DNA of 64,000 nucleotides from JAPLKB01 sp964532465 (GTDB lineage: Bacteria > Desulfobacterota > Syntrophorhabdia > Syntrophorhabdales > Syntrophorhabdaceae): NCBI GenBank assembly GCA_964532465.1, contig CAZHHX010000014.1:16152-80151 (forward strand). Direction: 5' to 3'. A program made the position numbers and the translations under genes. Each line of letters begins with the position of its first letter. The stretch's first letter is position 1. Of this stretch, positions 8,456 through 16,551 are shown piece by piece. The notes below the pieces were generated by a model that saw nothing but the letters and a program-made list of their open reading frames with translations, was not told where the DNA came from and did not search any database.

Positions 8456-10372
8456 ATGTTTCTTGAAAAATTGACAAAAGCGTCTTTAACGACCAAGATT
8501 GTCGGAATGATTGGTATTACGGTATGTCTTACCAGTATAATTATCGCAATAATAGGCTACTTTTATCTTTCAAGCCACCTTGACGCGCAGGCCAAAAAGG
8601 ATGTGACGGTCTCTTCCCGTGTTGTTGAAGCACGGTTTGTTGCATTAAAAAATAAGGTGACTGCTGTGGCCTCTGTCATGGCAAACAGTCCGGGAATGGC
8701 TGAAGCCGTTAAGGAAGGCAAGAGTGATTTTCTCCGGGAGTTTGCCAAAACAACTATCAAGGGCCAGGAGGGAATGCTTATTACCATAGCCGATAAAGAC
8801 GGCAATGTTGTTGCGCGAGGACACTCTGATCAGAAAGGCGACAGTGTCATGAGCCAGATAAACGTAAAAAAGGCCCTGAGCGGAGAAGCATCGGCAGGCG
8901 TCGAAGAGGGAACAGTGGTAAAGCTGTCTCTCCGGGCTGGTTTTCCCGTGAAGGCAGGAAGCGAGATAGCGGGTTCTGTGACTGTCGGGATCAATCTTTC
9001 CTCGGATAATACCTTTGTTGACGGAGTCAAGAAAGAGCTTGATGTGGAATGTACGGTATTTCATAACGATACCAGGGTATCAACCACTATCATACGGGAT
9101 GGCCAACGGGCCATCGGGACAAAGATGGATAATCCGGCGGTTCTCGATACAGTTTTAAAGAAAGGCCAGACATTTCATAATATAAACAAGATTATAGGAA
9201 GGTATTATGACACGGTCTACTGGCCTCTTACTGATGCTGATGGAAAAACCGTGGGCATGCTTTTTATCGGTAAAGACCGTGATAATATCGCCAAGGCATA
9301 TACAGGCATTCTTATATCATTACTCATTGCCGCGCTGATTACCGGCGCATTGATGATCACCCTGGGGGTTTTCATGACCCGTTCCCTGGTGCGGCCCATA
9401 AAGAATATGATCGATATTATCCGGGCTGTTTCAAAAGGTGATCTTACAAAGAGAATACATATTAAATATGAAGACGAAATAGGTGAGATAAGCAGAGATT
9501 TTAACGATTCTGTCGATATGCTCCATAAGGTAATGTCAAAAGTAACGGAAAACAGTAAAGGTGTTTCTTCAGCAGCAGGCCTTCTTGACTCATCAGCTAT
9601 TGAGATGACTGCCAGCATTGAGGAAGCGGCAATGCAGGCAAATTCAGTTGCTACTGCCAGCGAGGAGATGACAACAACATCTTCTGAAATTGCACAGAAT
9701 TGTGTAGTGGTGGCGAAAAGCTCCGATAAAGCGAATAACTCAGCCACGACAGGAGAGAAGATCGTTCAGGAGACAGTCCGGATGATGAATGCTATTAATG
9801 AGAGAGTCAAGGAATCATCAAACATCATCAAAGGCATCGGGACGCAGTCAGACCAGATCGGGCAGGTAACGGAACTTATCAACGAAATAGCCGATCAGAC
9901 TAATCTTCTTGCCTTAAATGCTGCTATTGAGGCAGCCCGCGCCGGAGAACACGGCAGAGGATTCGCGGTAGTTGCCGACGAAGTCAAGAAGCTTGCTGAA
10001 CGAACCATGCAGGCAACCGGTGAAATTGAAAAAAACATACGAACAATGCAGGCTGAAACAAAAAAGGCCATCGTTTCCATGGATGAAGGGGTAAAAGAGG
10101 TTGACCTTGGAGCTAATGAAGCCTTGAAATCACGCAATGCGCTGCAAGACATTCTTCAGCAGATAAATAATGTTACCAACGAAATAAACCAGATTGCCGT
10201 GGCATCGGAACAGCAGACCTCAACAACGAATGAAATAGCAGGTAATATCCAGCAGATTGCCGATGTTATAGAAATTACCGCAAAGAGGATACAGGGTAAC
10301 GCCGGCGCGGCATCCCAACTGGCAAACCTGTCGAAGGACCTCCAGAAACTGGTAGGAAGGTTCACGCTGTAA
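8456..10372 (+). CDS. Methyl-accepting chemotaxis protein with periplasmic Cache domain
   Basis: 638 aa. TM1 at about residues 15-37, a single-Cache-type periplasmic sensor about 40-280 (KGQEGMLITIADKDGNVVARG; YDTVYWPLTDADGKTVGMLFIG), TM2 about 281-303, HAMP about 305-357 (TRSLVRPIKNMIDIIRAVSK), then the coiled-coil signalling domain. The hairpin tip EIADQTNLLALNAAIEAAR is near residue 477, so CheA/CheW coupling is expected. There is no C-terminal CheR/CheB-binding pentapeptide. ATG 8456 follows GAAGGTG. No che genes are in the window, so this is an orphan receptor; the ligand is unknown, though single Cache domains often bind small carboxylates. It and parB lie between inverted copies of an 84-bp repeat. 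Confidence 0.95.
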   Translation: MFLEKLTKASLTTKIVGMIGITVCLTSIIIAIIGYFYLSSHLDAQAKKDVTVSSRVVEARFVALKNKVTAVASVMANSPGMAEAVKEGKSDFLREFAKTTIKGQEGMLITIADKDGNVVARGHSDQKGDSVMSQINVKKALSGEASAGVEEGTVVKLSLRAGFPVKAGSEIAGSVTVGINLSSDNTFVDGVKKELDVECTVFHNDTRVSTTIIRDGQRAIGTKMDNPAVLDTVLKKGQTFHNINKIIGRYYDTVYWPLTDADGKTVGMLFIGKDRDNIAKAYTGILISLLIAALITGALMITLGVFMTRSLVRPIKNMIDIIRAVSKGDLTKRIHIKYEDEIGEISRDFNDSVDMLHKVMSKVTENSKGVSSAAGLLDSSAIEMTASIEEAAMQANSVATASEEMTTTSSEIAQNCVVVAKSSDKANNSATTGEKIVQETVRMMNAINERVKESSNIIKGIGTQSDQIGQVTELINEIADQTNLLALNAAIEAARAGEHGRGFAVVADEVKKLAERTMQATGEIEKNIRTMQAETKKAIVSMDEGVKEVDLGANEALKSRNALQDILQQINNVTNEINQIAVASEQQTSTTNEIAGNIQQIADVIEITAKRIQGNAGAASQLANLSKDLQKLVGRFTL

Positions 10373-10458
10373 TAATAGGGCAAGAGGCTTCACGGAAGGT
10401 ATAGACCCCTTATACCAAGTCGCTGTCAAACATTATAAGTCTGATTTGCCGGGCATAA

Positions 10459-10511
10459 TACCAAGTAAGCTTTCAAATATTCATTGTTTATTTTTTGAAA
10501 GCAACCTGGTA
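10459..10511. repeat. Two-stem hairpin downstream of the chemoreceptor gene
   Basis: TACCA (10459-10463) with TGGTA (10507-10511) encloses GCTTTCAAA (10469-10477) with TTTGAAAGC (10494-10502). It lies about 90 bp after the MCP stop. It may end that transcript, but there is no clean T-tract. Confidence 0.4.
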
Positions 10512-10608
10512 TTAGATATTCAGCACAAAATTTTTGGGGGCTTTCTTTTTACACACATGGCGATGCTCATATTCATTAATTCAAAACAGGGGGATTCAAA
10601 AGACAATG

Positions 10609-10733
10609 TTACGGGTTGCGAGTTACGGGTTGCGGGTTACGGGAATGCGAGTTGCGAGGTCTGTCCTCTCTTGGCGGGGACTTCACGGTTTTAAAACCCG
10701 TAACGCGTAACCCGTAACTCGTAACTCGTAACT
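10609..10733. repeat. Degenerate tandem GTTACGGGTTGCG-type repeats with inverted counterpart
   Basis: Bases 10609-10658 consist of short variants of GTTACGGGTTGCGAGTTACG, and 10694-10733 carry the complementary series (ACCCGTAACTCGTAACTCG), so the region can fold into a long stem with a loop around 10659-10693. It ends in CTATTCACT, the same heptamer seen in the 84-bp repeats. It occupies most of the 391-bp gap before parB; no gene is visible. Confidence 0.65.
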
Positions 10734-10763
10734 ATTCACTAAAACAATAAAAAGGGGGATACG

Positions 10764-11690
10764 ATGGCAACAAAGAAAACAGTTGAAAGTCCGGAATTTT
10801 TATACCTGTCCTTAGAAAGCATTATTGTGGAAGAACAGATTCGTTCAGGCATTGATAGGGAAAGCGATTCCTTTAAAGCACTCATGGAATCTATTAAAGA
10901 CCGGGGTGTTCTTGAGCCTGTCCTGGTAACGCCTAGGGACGGCAAATATCTGCTTCTCTGCGGAGAACGCCGCTATCTGGCAACACAAAAGCTGGGCCAG
11001 GAATCCATTCCGGCGCGTATCATCAATACAGTCAACCAAAAAGATGAAATCCTTGCATATCAGTTAGTGGAAAACTTGCAGCGTGAAGACTTAAATCCCA
11101 TAGAGCAGGCTAAAGGAATATTGGCATATATTCAGGCAAAACATCCGGACAAGAACTACGATGTGGACGGGGTAATTAGTGTCCTGGTAAGTTATAACCG
11201 AAGGCCCGAAGATTTGCCCGAGGAAATTGCTAACACATTGTTAGCAATCGCAAAAATCTCCGCAAAGTCAATACAGTCCTTGTATAGAGCAATTTCACTT
11301 TTAAAACTCCCTCCTGAGATTCAAGTCGAAATAAGGTCGGGAAATCTCCCTGTTTCCCAGGGATATCTCTTTGCCGCCAACCTCGAATGTCCTGATCGTA
11401 TGAAGATATTTACCGACATTTTAAAAACACCGGTTACGTATATTGCCCTTGAAAGAATGCTCACAGCATACAAGAAGGTTAAACCTGATCCTGTCAATAC
11501 AAAGCCCGTATCTGTGAAGAAACAGGTGAAAGATATTTTATCCATAAAAACAGTTTTTGAGAAGGGCCTTGGAACTTATGTGCGGGAAGACGTTGAAAAA
11601 CTCCTTCATGAACTCTTAGTTTTCTGTGATTATGTCCAGCAACAGGCGCCCAAAATACCATACGGCAAGAAACAACGGCCACAGGTGTGA
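10764..11690 (+). CDS. ParB/RepB/Spo0J-family nuclease-fold protein, orphan
   Basis: 308 aa. The ParB N-terminal CTP-binding domain is clear: LESIIVEEQIRSGID, the box II motif GERRY (residues 67-71) and the ENLQREDLNPIEQAKG segment (103-118). The central helix-turn-helix region (residues about 150-220) is present but diverges from chromosomal ParB. ATG 10764 follows AAGGGGGAT. No parA neighbour and no parS-like 16-mer are evident, so a role in chromosome segregation is doubtful; it more likely belongs to an integrated element or acts as a DNA-binding regulator. Its last 17 codons recur as a fragment at 23439-23489, which suggests a second, decayed copy. Confidence 0.85.
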   Translation: MATKKTVESPEFLYLSLESIIVEEQIRSGIDRESDSFKALMESIKDRGVLEPVLVTPRDGKYLLLCGERRYLATQKLGQESIPARIINTVNQKDEILAYQLVENLQREDLNPIEQAKGILAYIQAKHPDKNYDVDGVISVLVSYNRRPEDLPEEIANTLLAIAKISAKSIQSLYRAISLLKLPPEIQVEIRSGNLPVSQGYLFAANLECPDRMKIFTDILKTPVTYIALERMLTAYKKVKPDPVNTKPVSVKKQVKDILSIKTVFEKGLGTYVREDVEKLLHELLVFCDYVQQQAPKIPYGKKQRPQV

Positions 11691-11725
11691 GGAAGACAGT
11701 GAATAGAAGGCAGTGAATAGTGAAC

Positions 11726-11810
11726 AGTGAATAGTGAATAGCGACACACGCCCCTTCGGGGCGATTTGTTACTGAGTAACTTTAAAAAAAGAGGTAAGTT
11801 ACTCAGAAGT
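11726..11810 (-). repeat. 84-bp dispersed repeat, copy 2
   Basis: Reverse complement of the repeat at 8265-8348, with the same GTTACTC arms, the CGCCCCTTCGGGGCG hairpin and tandem GTGAATA units, differing at only a handful of positions. It starts 35 bp after the parB stop. Together the two copies bracket the chemoreceptor and parB genes. Confidence 0.75.
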
Positions 11811-11900
11811 AGACAGGTAGATACTATGTTGACTGGAATCAGGGAAAACGTATTTATGTTAAGGACACAAGATAGCAAGCGGTAATTTTGAGATATGGGA

Positions 11901-11940
11901 AAACAAAAGGCAGAGCCGTTACTGACCCTGCCTTTTGTTT
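11901..11940 (+). terminator. Intrinsic terminator (bidirectional-looking)
   Basis: AAACAAAAGGCAG (11901-11913) pairs perfectly with CTGCCTTTTGTTT (11928-11940) around a 14-nt loop. The T-rich 3' arm supplies the U-tract. It lies between parB and the restriction gene. The rest of the 11691-12071 gap contains the 84-bp repeat and AT-rich sequence with no recognisable gene. Confidence 0.65.
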
Positions 11941-12071
11941 TGATCCTTTGGGATGAAACAATATTAAGTAAATCTATAATAGCATTTTTACTTGTAAATT
12001 TATTAAGATTACAGGAGAATTAGGAAAAAGAACATGGAGATCAATATACTGGAAGAAAAAACGGGGGAAAT

Positions 12072-15000
12072 TTGTCGGAAACCATTCAACTTTCGGATTT
12101 GATTGAGAGATATAACGGGAATGCAGAGGCTTACAAGTCAAGTCAATATAATGAGACCCAGCTCAGGCGTGAATTCCTCGACCCCTTTTTTGACGTCCTC
12201 GGCTGGGATGTGGAGAACAGGAACGGCTATGCCGAGGCTTATAAAGATGTAGTCCACGAAGATGCGATAAAAATAGGCGGTGTCACAAAAGCGCCTGACT
12301 ATAGTTTTCGTATTGGCGGCACAAGGAAGTTCTTTGTAGAAGCTAAAAAGCCGTCAATTCGCATAAAGGATGATCCCGACCCTGCTTTCCAGCTTCGCCG
12401 CTATGCATGGTCAGCAAAATTACCTCTTTCCATACTCACCAATTTTGAAGAATTCGCCGTTTATGACTGCCGTATAAAGCCCGACAAAACCGACAAGGCG
12501 TCAACCGGGCGCATCCTTTACTTTACCTATATTGAATATGAGAAACGTTGGGCGGAGATTGCATCCATCTTCTCGCGAGAGGCAGTGCTTAAAGGCTCCT
12601 TCGATAAGTATGCCGAGTCAAGCAAAACAAAGAAAGGCACTGCGGAAGTGGATGCCGCCTTTCTGAAAGAAATAGAATCCTGGCGGGAGATGCTTGCCCG
12701 TATTTTAGCGCTTCGCAATCCCGGCCTGTCGCAGCGCAATCTCAATTTCACCGTTCAAACAACCATTGACCGCATTATTTTTCTTCGCATCTGTGAAGAC
12801 AGAGGAATCGAGGATTACGGGCGTCTGCTTTCTCTCCAGAACGGCACTAATGTATATGAAAGGCTCTGTCAGTTGTTCCGTCAGGCTGATGAACGTTATA
12901 ATTCAGGGTTGTTCCATTTCCGGGCAGAAAAAATGCGCCCTGAACCACCCGATGATTTGACGCTTAGCCTTCTCATAGATGATAAGGTCATCAAAGAGAT
13001 CATTAAAAATCTCTACTACCCTGACAGCCCCTATGAATTCTCAGTCCTTTCGGCAGATATTTTAGGCCAGGTCTATGAACAATTCCTTGGCAAGGTGATA
13101 CATCTTACAACAGGGCACAGGGCAATAATCGAAGATAAACCGGAGGTGAAAAAGGCAGGCGGCGTCTACTACACCCCGCGTTATATCGTAGACTATATTG
13201 TGAAAAACACTGTCGGGAAACTTCTTGAAGGCAAAACTCCGAAACAGGCAGCAAACATAAAGATACTCGATCCTGCCTGCGGTTCAGGCTCTTTCCTTAT
13301 CGGTGCATATCAATATCTTTTGGACTGGCACAGAGACTGGTATAGTTCCCATACGCCGGAAAGGTTTAATCCCGCCCGGGGCGGGACGAAGTGGGCAAAA
13401 GGCAAGTCACCCGCCCTGTATCAGGCGTCAGGGGGTGAACGGTTTAATCACGCAGGGGGCGGGACGTGGAGGCTCACAACAGGCGAGAGAAAGCGGATAC
13501 TCCTCAACAACATTTATGGCGTAGACATTGATACTCAGGCGGTAGAGGTTACAAAGCTTTCGCTTCTGCTGAAAGTATTGGAAGGCGAGACTGAGCAATC
13601 CATATCACAACAGATGGCGCTCTTCCACGAAAGGGCACTGCCCGACCTCAGCAACAATATAAAATGCGGCAACTCTCTCATCGGGCCTGATTTTTACGAT
13701 GGCAGGCAGGGAGGACTATTCGATGACGAGGAACGATACAGGATCAATGTCTTTGATTGGGAAGTGGAGTTCACAGAGGTTTTCAAAGCCGGTGGTTTTG
13801 ATGTGGTGATCGGGAATCCGCCGTACCTTCGCATACAGGGTCTGACTGAAAATTATACAGATCAGCTTGTATATTACAGCAAAATGTTTGTAAGTGCTGT
13901 TAAACGCTTTGATTTTTATCTCCTCTTTATTGAACGTGGTTATTCCTTGATTAAAAAAGATGGAATTCTGGGCTATATCTGTCCGAATAAGTTTATAAAC
14001 TCTGACTTTGGTTCTGGTCTTCGGGAATATCTTATTAAGAACAAGGCCATCGATAGCTTTATTAGTTTTGGTAATAATCTGGTATTCAACTCTGCCTCAA
14101 CTTATACTAGTATTCTACTGCTGACAAATAAGGACAATAGAAACTTCCGCTATTACGAATTCCCCAACATTGGAAACGCCAGTATACAAGAACACATAAA
14201 TGAACTTACAGATAATTATTTCACCGAGTACAATATTGATGACTTTGATTCTGGTCCCTGGGTTTTGTCTTACTCTGGAGCGGACAAGGTTCTCTTAAAA
14301 ATTAGCAGATTCAAAAAGATAGATAGCTGTTTCAGCAACATTTTCCAGGGGGTTGTAACCGGCGTTGATAGCCTGTATTTCTTACGAGCTTGCCATAATG
14401 AAAAAATGGAAGATGGTGTTATCGATGTCTTTTCAGATCTCGAAAACCGAACGGTCAGAATAGAACGTGCAATCCTCAAACCGATCTTAAAGGGTGAAGA
14501 TGTAGTGCGCTATGAGGTGCCAGTGCACAAATATTACACTATCTATCCCTACAAGGAAAAAGACGGCAAGACAGTAATCCTTCAAGAAAAGGAATTCTCT
14601 AGGACTTACCCATTGGCATACAAATACATTTCAATCTACAAAAACAAACTGCATGAGCTTCGCGTCAAATATAAAACAAACCCAACCTACTGGTATTCCT
14701 GCCACCGGGGTCGTGAAATCTCACTATTTGAACAGCAGCGCATCATTACTCCGGAAATAAGTCTGGGTAGTAACATGACTATCAGTCCTTCTGGTCTATA
14801 TCATAACACACAAGTTTACAGCTTTGTCCCAAAAGCAGATTGCGAAGAAAACCTGAATTATTGGCTGGGAATTTTGAACTCAACGCTGATGTGGTTCTTT
14901 ATGAAGAACACTGGAACATTTTTACGTGGTGGCTATGTTCGTTATAAAACGGATTACCTGAAACCTTTTCCTGTCCGCACGATTGACTTCTCCAACCCCG

Positions 15001-15209
15001 CCGATGTCGCTCTCCACTCCCGCATGGTCTCCCTCGTTGAGCAGATGCTTGCCCTCCATAAACAACTTGCCGAGGCAAAGACGCCTCATGACAAAACAGC
15101 CATTCAGCGCCAGATTGACGCCATTGACCGGCAGATCGACCGGCTTGTGTATGAGTTGTATGGGCTGACGGAAGAAGAAATAAAGATTGTTGAGTCAAAT
15201 AGACAATAA
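12072..15209 (+). CDS. Type IIG restriction-modification enzyme (Eco57I-like, nuclease and methylase in one chain)
   Basis: 1045 aa. The N-terminus carries a PD-(D/E)xK nuclease signature: PD at 75-76, then FFVEAKK with E90 and K92. The adenine methyltransferase core follows: GGVYYTPRYIVDYIV before motif I (DPACGSGSF, about residue 400), and catalytic motif IV NPPY near 583 (FDVVIGNPPYLRIQG). The C-terminal third is a TaqI-type target-recognition region ending in a coiled-coil dimer segment (LVEQMLALHKQLAEAKT). The TTG start follows GGGGG; an ATG at 12032 is in another frame. Residues around 430-465 contain two in-frame copies of a GC-rich palindromic repeat absent from relatives as I know them. 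No separate specificity or methylase gene is present, consistent with a single-chain system. The recognition sequence is unknown. Confidence 0.9.
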   Translation: MSETIQLSDLIERYNGNAEAYKSSQYNETQLRREFLDPFFDVLGWDVENRNGYAEAYKDVVHEDAIKIGGVTKAPDYSFRIGGTRKFFVEAKKPSIRIKDDPDPAFQLRRYAWSAKLPLSILTNFEEFAVYDCRIKPDKTDKASTGRILYFTYIEYEKRWAEIASIFSREAVLKGSFDKYAESSKTKKGTAEVDAAFLKEIESWREMLARILALRNPGLSQRNLNFTVQTTIDRIIFLRICEDRGIEDYGRLLSLQNGTNVYERLCQLFRQADERYNSGLFHFRAEKMRPEPPDDLTLSLLIDDKVIKEIIKNLYYPDSPYEFSVLSADILGQVYEQFLGKVIHLTTGHRAIIEDKPEVKKAGGVYYTPRYIVDYIVKNTVGKLLEGKTPKQAANIKILDPACGSGSFLIGAYQYLLDWHRDWYSSHTPERFNPARGGTKWAKGKSPALYQASGGERFNHAGGGTWRLTTGERKRILLNNIYGVDIDTQAVEVTKLSLLLKVLEGETEQSISQQMALFHERALPDLSNNIKCGNSLIGPDFYDGRQGGLFDDEERYRINVFDWEVEFTEVFKAGGFDVVIGNPPYLRIQGLTENYTDQLVYYSKMFVSAVKRFDFYLLFIERGYSLIKKDGILGYICPNKFINSDFGSGLREYLIKNKAIDSFISFGNNLVFNSASTYTSILLLTNKDNRNFRYYEFPNIGNASIQEHINELTDNYFTEYNIDDFDSGPWVLSYSGADKVLLKISRFKKIDSCFSNIFQGVVTGVDSLYFLRACHNEKMEDGVIDVFSDLENRTVRIERAILKPILKGEDVVRYEVPVHKYYTIYPYKEKDGKTVILQEKEFSRTYPLAYKYISIYKNKLHELRVKYKTNPTYWYSCHRGREISLFEQQRIITPEISLGSNMTISPSGLYHNTQVYSFVPKADCEENLNYWLGILNSTLMWFFMKNTGTFLRGGYVRYKTDYLKPFPVRTIDFSNPADVALHSRMVSLVEQMLALHKQLAEAKTPHDKTAIQRQIDAIDRQIDRLVYELYGLTEEEIKIVESNRQ
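13363..13466 (+). repeat. Two in-frame copies of a 26-bp palindromic repeat inside the type IIG gene
   Basis: The 26-bp unit beginning GGTTTAATC and ending GGGGCGGGACG occurs at 13363-13388 and again at 13441-13466 (23 of 26 identical, start-to-start 78 bp, exactly 26 codons). Copy 1 contains a near-perfect CCCGCCCGGGGCGGG palindrome. Each encodes an extra RFN…GGT peptide between the conserved blocks AKGKSPALYQ and WRLTTGERKRILLNNIYG. Confidence 0.7.
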
Positions 15210-15267
15210 AAAAATATAACTGTTGTAAATCATACAATAATTGTTAATAATAATTGCAGGAGGCGTT

Positions 15268-15474
15268 ATGAGATTTTCTGTTGAAATAGAACAAGAGGAA
15301 GATGGTCGCTGGATAGCAGAAGTAACTGATTTACCGGGTGCTATGGCATATGGAAGGAACCCTGAAGAGGCCATAGCAAAGGCTCAAGCTCTTGCACTCC
15401 GAGTAATTGCCGAACGCTTGGAGCATGGCGAACAATACCCCACTGATCTAAACATTACTTTTGCCGCAGCATGA
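15268..15474 (+). CDS. hicB: HicB-family antitoxin
   Basis: 68 aa with the degenerate RNase-H-like HicB fold: MRFSVEIEQEEDGRWIAEV, then DLPGAMAYGRNPEEAIAKAQ. The ATG at 15268 follows GCAGGAGG at ideal spacing, whereas the upstream TTG at 15241 has no ribosome-binding site. The stop overlaps the hicA start (ATGA at 15471-15474), so the two are translationally coupled. It would neutralise HicA and autoregulate. Gene order here is antitoxin first, the less common order. No C-terminal DNA-binding domain is obvious at this length. Confidence 0.88.
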   Translation: MRFSVEIEQEEDGRWIAEVTDLPGAMAYGRNPEEAIAKAQALALRVIAERLEHGEQYPTDLNITFAAA

Positions 15475-15683
15475 GTGAATGGCCAAGCACGAGCGCTAAA
15501 AAGGTTTTAAACGCTTTGTTAAAGACAGGATGGTCTATAAAAAGACAGTCCGGTTCTCATAAAATTCTTCACCGCCCCGGTTGGCCTGATTACGTTTTTG
15601 CTTTTCACGACGGCGAAGAGATTGGCCCAAAAATGTTAACCCGGATTGCAAAAAGAACAGCTCTCAAACCCGATGATCTGTAA
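15471..15683 (+). CDS. hicA: HicA-family mRNA interferase toxin
   Basis: 70 aa, dsRBD-like fold that cleaves mRNA independently of ribosomes. The family signature is intact: VLNALLKTGWSIKRQSGSH with the catalytic His in SGSHKIL, followed by the strand YVFAFHDGEEIGP and the C-terminal helix MLTRIAKRTAL. It overlaps hicB by 4 bases. Its position directly after the type IIG enzyme places it in a defence/accessory cluster. Confidence 0.88.
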   Translation: MSEWPSTSAKKVLNALLKTGWSIKRQSGSHKILHRPGWPDYVFAFHDGEEIGPKMLTRIAKRTALKPDDL

Positions 15684-15822
15684 TCGACAAGAAGCAGCTT
15701 AAAAATATATCGCAGGGACTGTTTATTGGCGCTATATTATCACTCCCTTGTTTCATAAAAAGAGATATGTTACTCTTAATCATAAGGTAATTAATGAAAT
15801 TTACATTGGAATTAGGCAGGCA

Positions 15823-16026
15823 ATGAAAAAGAACTATGATTTTTCAAATGCAGAACAGGGAAAATTTTATAGACCGATAGAAGAATTAGAAATTCCGATA
15901 TATTTAGATAAAGAAGTTAAGGAATTTTTCAGCAAGAAGGCTTTAAAAAGAAATATCGGGCTCGATAAGGTAATAAATACAATATTACGAAAAGAAATGA
16001 AAATGTTAAAGGAAATAGGGACATAG
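15823..16026 (+). CDS. CopG/BrnA-like antitoxin, apparently without a toxin partner
   Basis: 67 aa from ATG 15823 (GGCAGG upstream). The open frame continues back to a TTG at 15748, but the added residues do not match the family. MKKNYDFSNAEQGKFYRP followed by LEIPIYLDKEVKEFFSKKA and a C-terminal helix (DKVINTILRKEMKML) is the layout of short ribbon-helix-helix antitoxins paired with BrnT- or RelE-type toxins. No toxin gene is visible in 15684-15822 or downstream, so this looks like an orphan or relic. Confidence 0.7.
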   Translation: MKKNYDFSNAEQGKFYRPIEELEIPIYLDKEVKEFFSKKALKRNIGLDKVINTILRKEMKMLKEIGT

Positions 16027-16039
16027 CTTCCACTCTCTT

Positions 16040-16190
16040 TTGTCAACGGTGAAACGAACTACCCCGCAGCAAATCACATGGTATCAAAGACAAGACAAAA
16101 AAAGATGTAATTAATCACCTCGCAGCGGGTTACAAGGCAACCATTTTGAAGCAAGCTTCGGGGTATGGACCCGCGGGGCAATCAACAACC
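16040..16190. repeat. Degenerate GC-rich palindromic repeat debris
   Basis: Contains ACTACCCCGCAGCAA, TAATCACCTCGCAGCGGG and AAGCTTCGGGGTATGGACCCG segments, broken halves of a TACCCCGCAGC…GCTTCGGGGTA-type palindrome. No gene is present. It follows the orphan antitoxin and precedes the regulatory region of the next operon. Confidence 0.45.
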
Positions 16191-16276
16191 AAGCCGTAGC
16201 CAGCTATACGAACTCTGGAATAGCCAAACTGCCGGGTAGTAAAATGAGAAAAAGCAGTTTCAACCTTTAATCGCTT

Positions 16277-16321
16277 CGACAATAATGTCGCATAATTGTC
16301 TCTTTTCGACATTTTGTGTCG
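16277..16321. promoter_or_regulatory. Two CGACA-N4/5-TGTCG dyads, candidate activator binding sites
   Basis: CGACAATAATGTCG (16277-16290) and CGACATTTTGTGTCG (16307-16321) share the same half-sites and lie 30 bp centre to centre, about 80-120 bp upstream of a sigma-54-type -24/-12 element. This is the usual position of enhancer-binding-protein sites. Confidence 0.5.
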
Positions 16322-16398
16322 CTATCCAAAGATATCCTACTTCTCTTTGAATTGTCAAAGTATGTGTAATTATGAGCTTTAAATGATTAGTATGAAAC

Positions 16399-16414
16399 TG
16401 GTACCGGTTTTGCA
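16399..16414 (+). promoter_or_regulatory. Sigma-54 (-24/-12) promoter candidate for the methyltransferase-MacAB operon
   Basis: TGGTACCGGTTTTGCA has the required GG-N10-GC spacing and matches TGGYAC-N5-TTGCA except at one purine position. The predicted start near 16425 leaves a leader of about 125 nt to ATG 16552, with a CCCATAT-CTAAA-ATATGGG hairpin at 16505-16523. Confidence 0.55.
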
Positions 16415-16551
16415 TAATAATATCCCAAAATGCGGAAAACCTGCTCAGAAGTGCCTGCTTTATATGCATGGCCGCTGTATATAGCCCTTAGTGCGGCAAT
16501 AATGCCCATATCTAAAATATGGGTTATCAGTAATGACATTAAAAGTGATTA

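Noticed and set aside
10446..10694. 82-codon plus-strand frame before parB
   Set aside because: Runs through hairpin and tandem-repeat DNA; composition is that of the repeats.
10609..10733. Possible CRISPR array (tandem GTTACGGGTT units)
   Set aside because: Units are 7-14 bp, contiguous and degenerate, with no unique spacers and no cas genes in the window.
11956..11971. 16-mer AAACAATATTAAGTAA repeated at 26220-26235
   Set aside because: AT-rich and isolated; flanks do not match, so likely chance.
12032..12071. ATG at 12032 as start of the restriction gene
   Set aside because: It is in a different frame from the enzyme; the TTG at 12072 with GGGGG upstream is the usable start.
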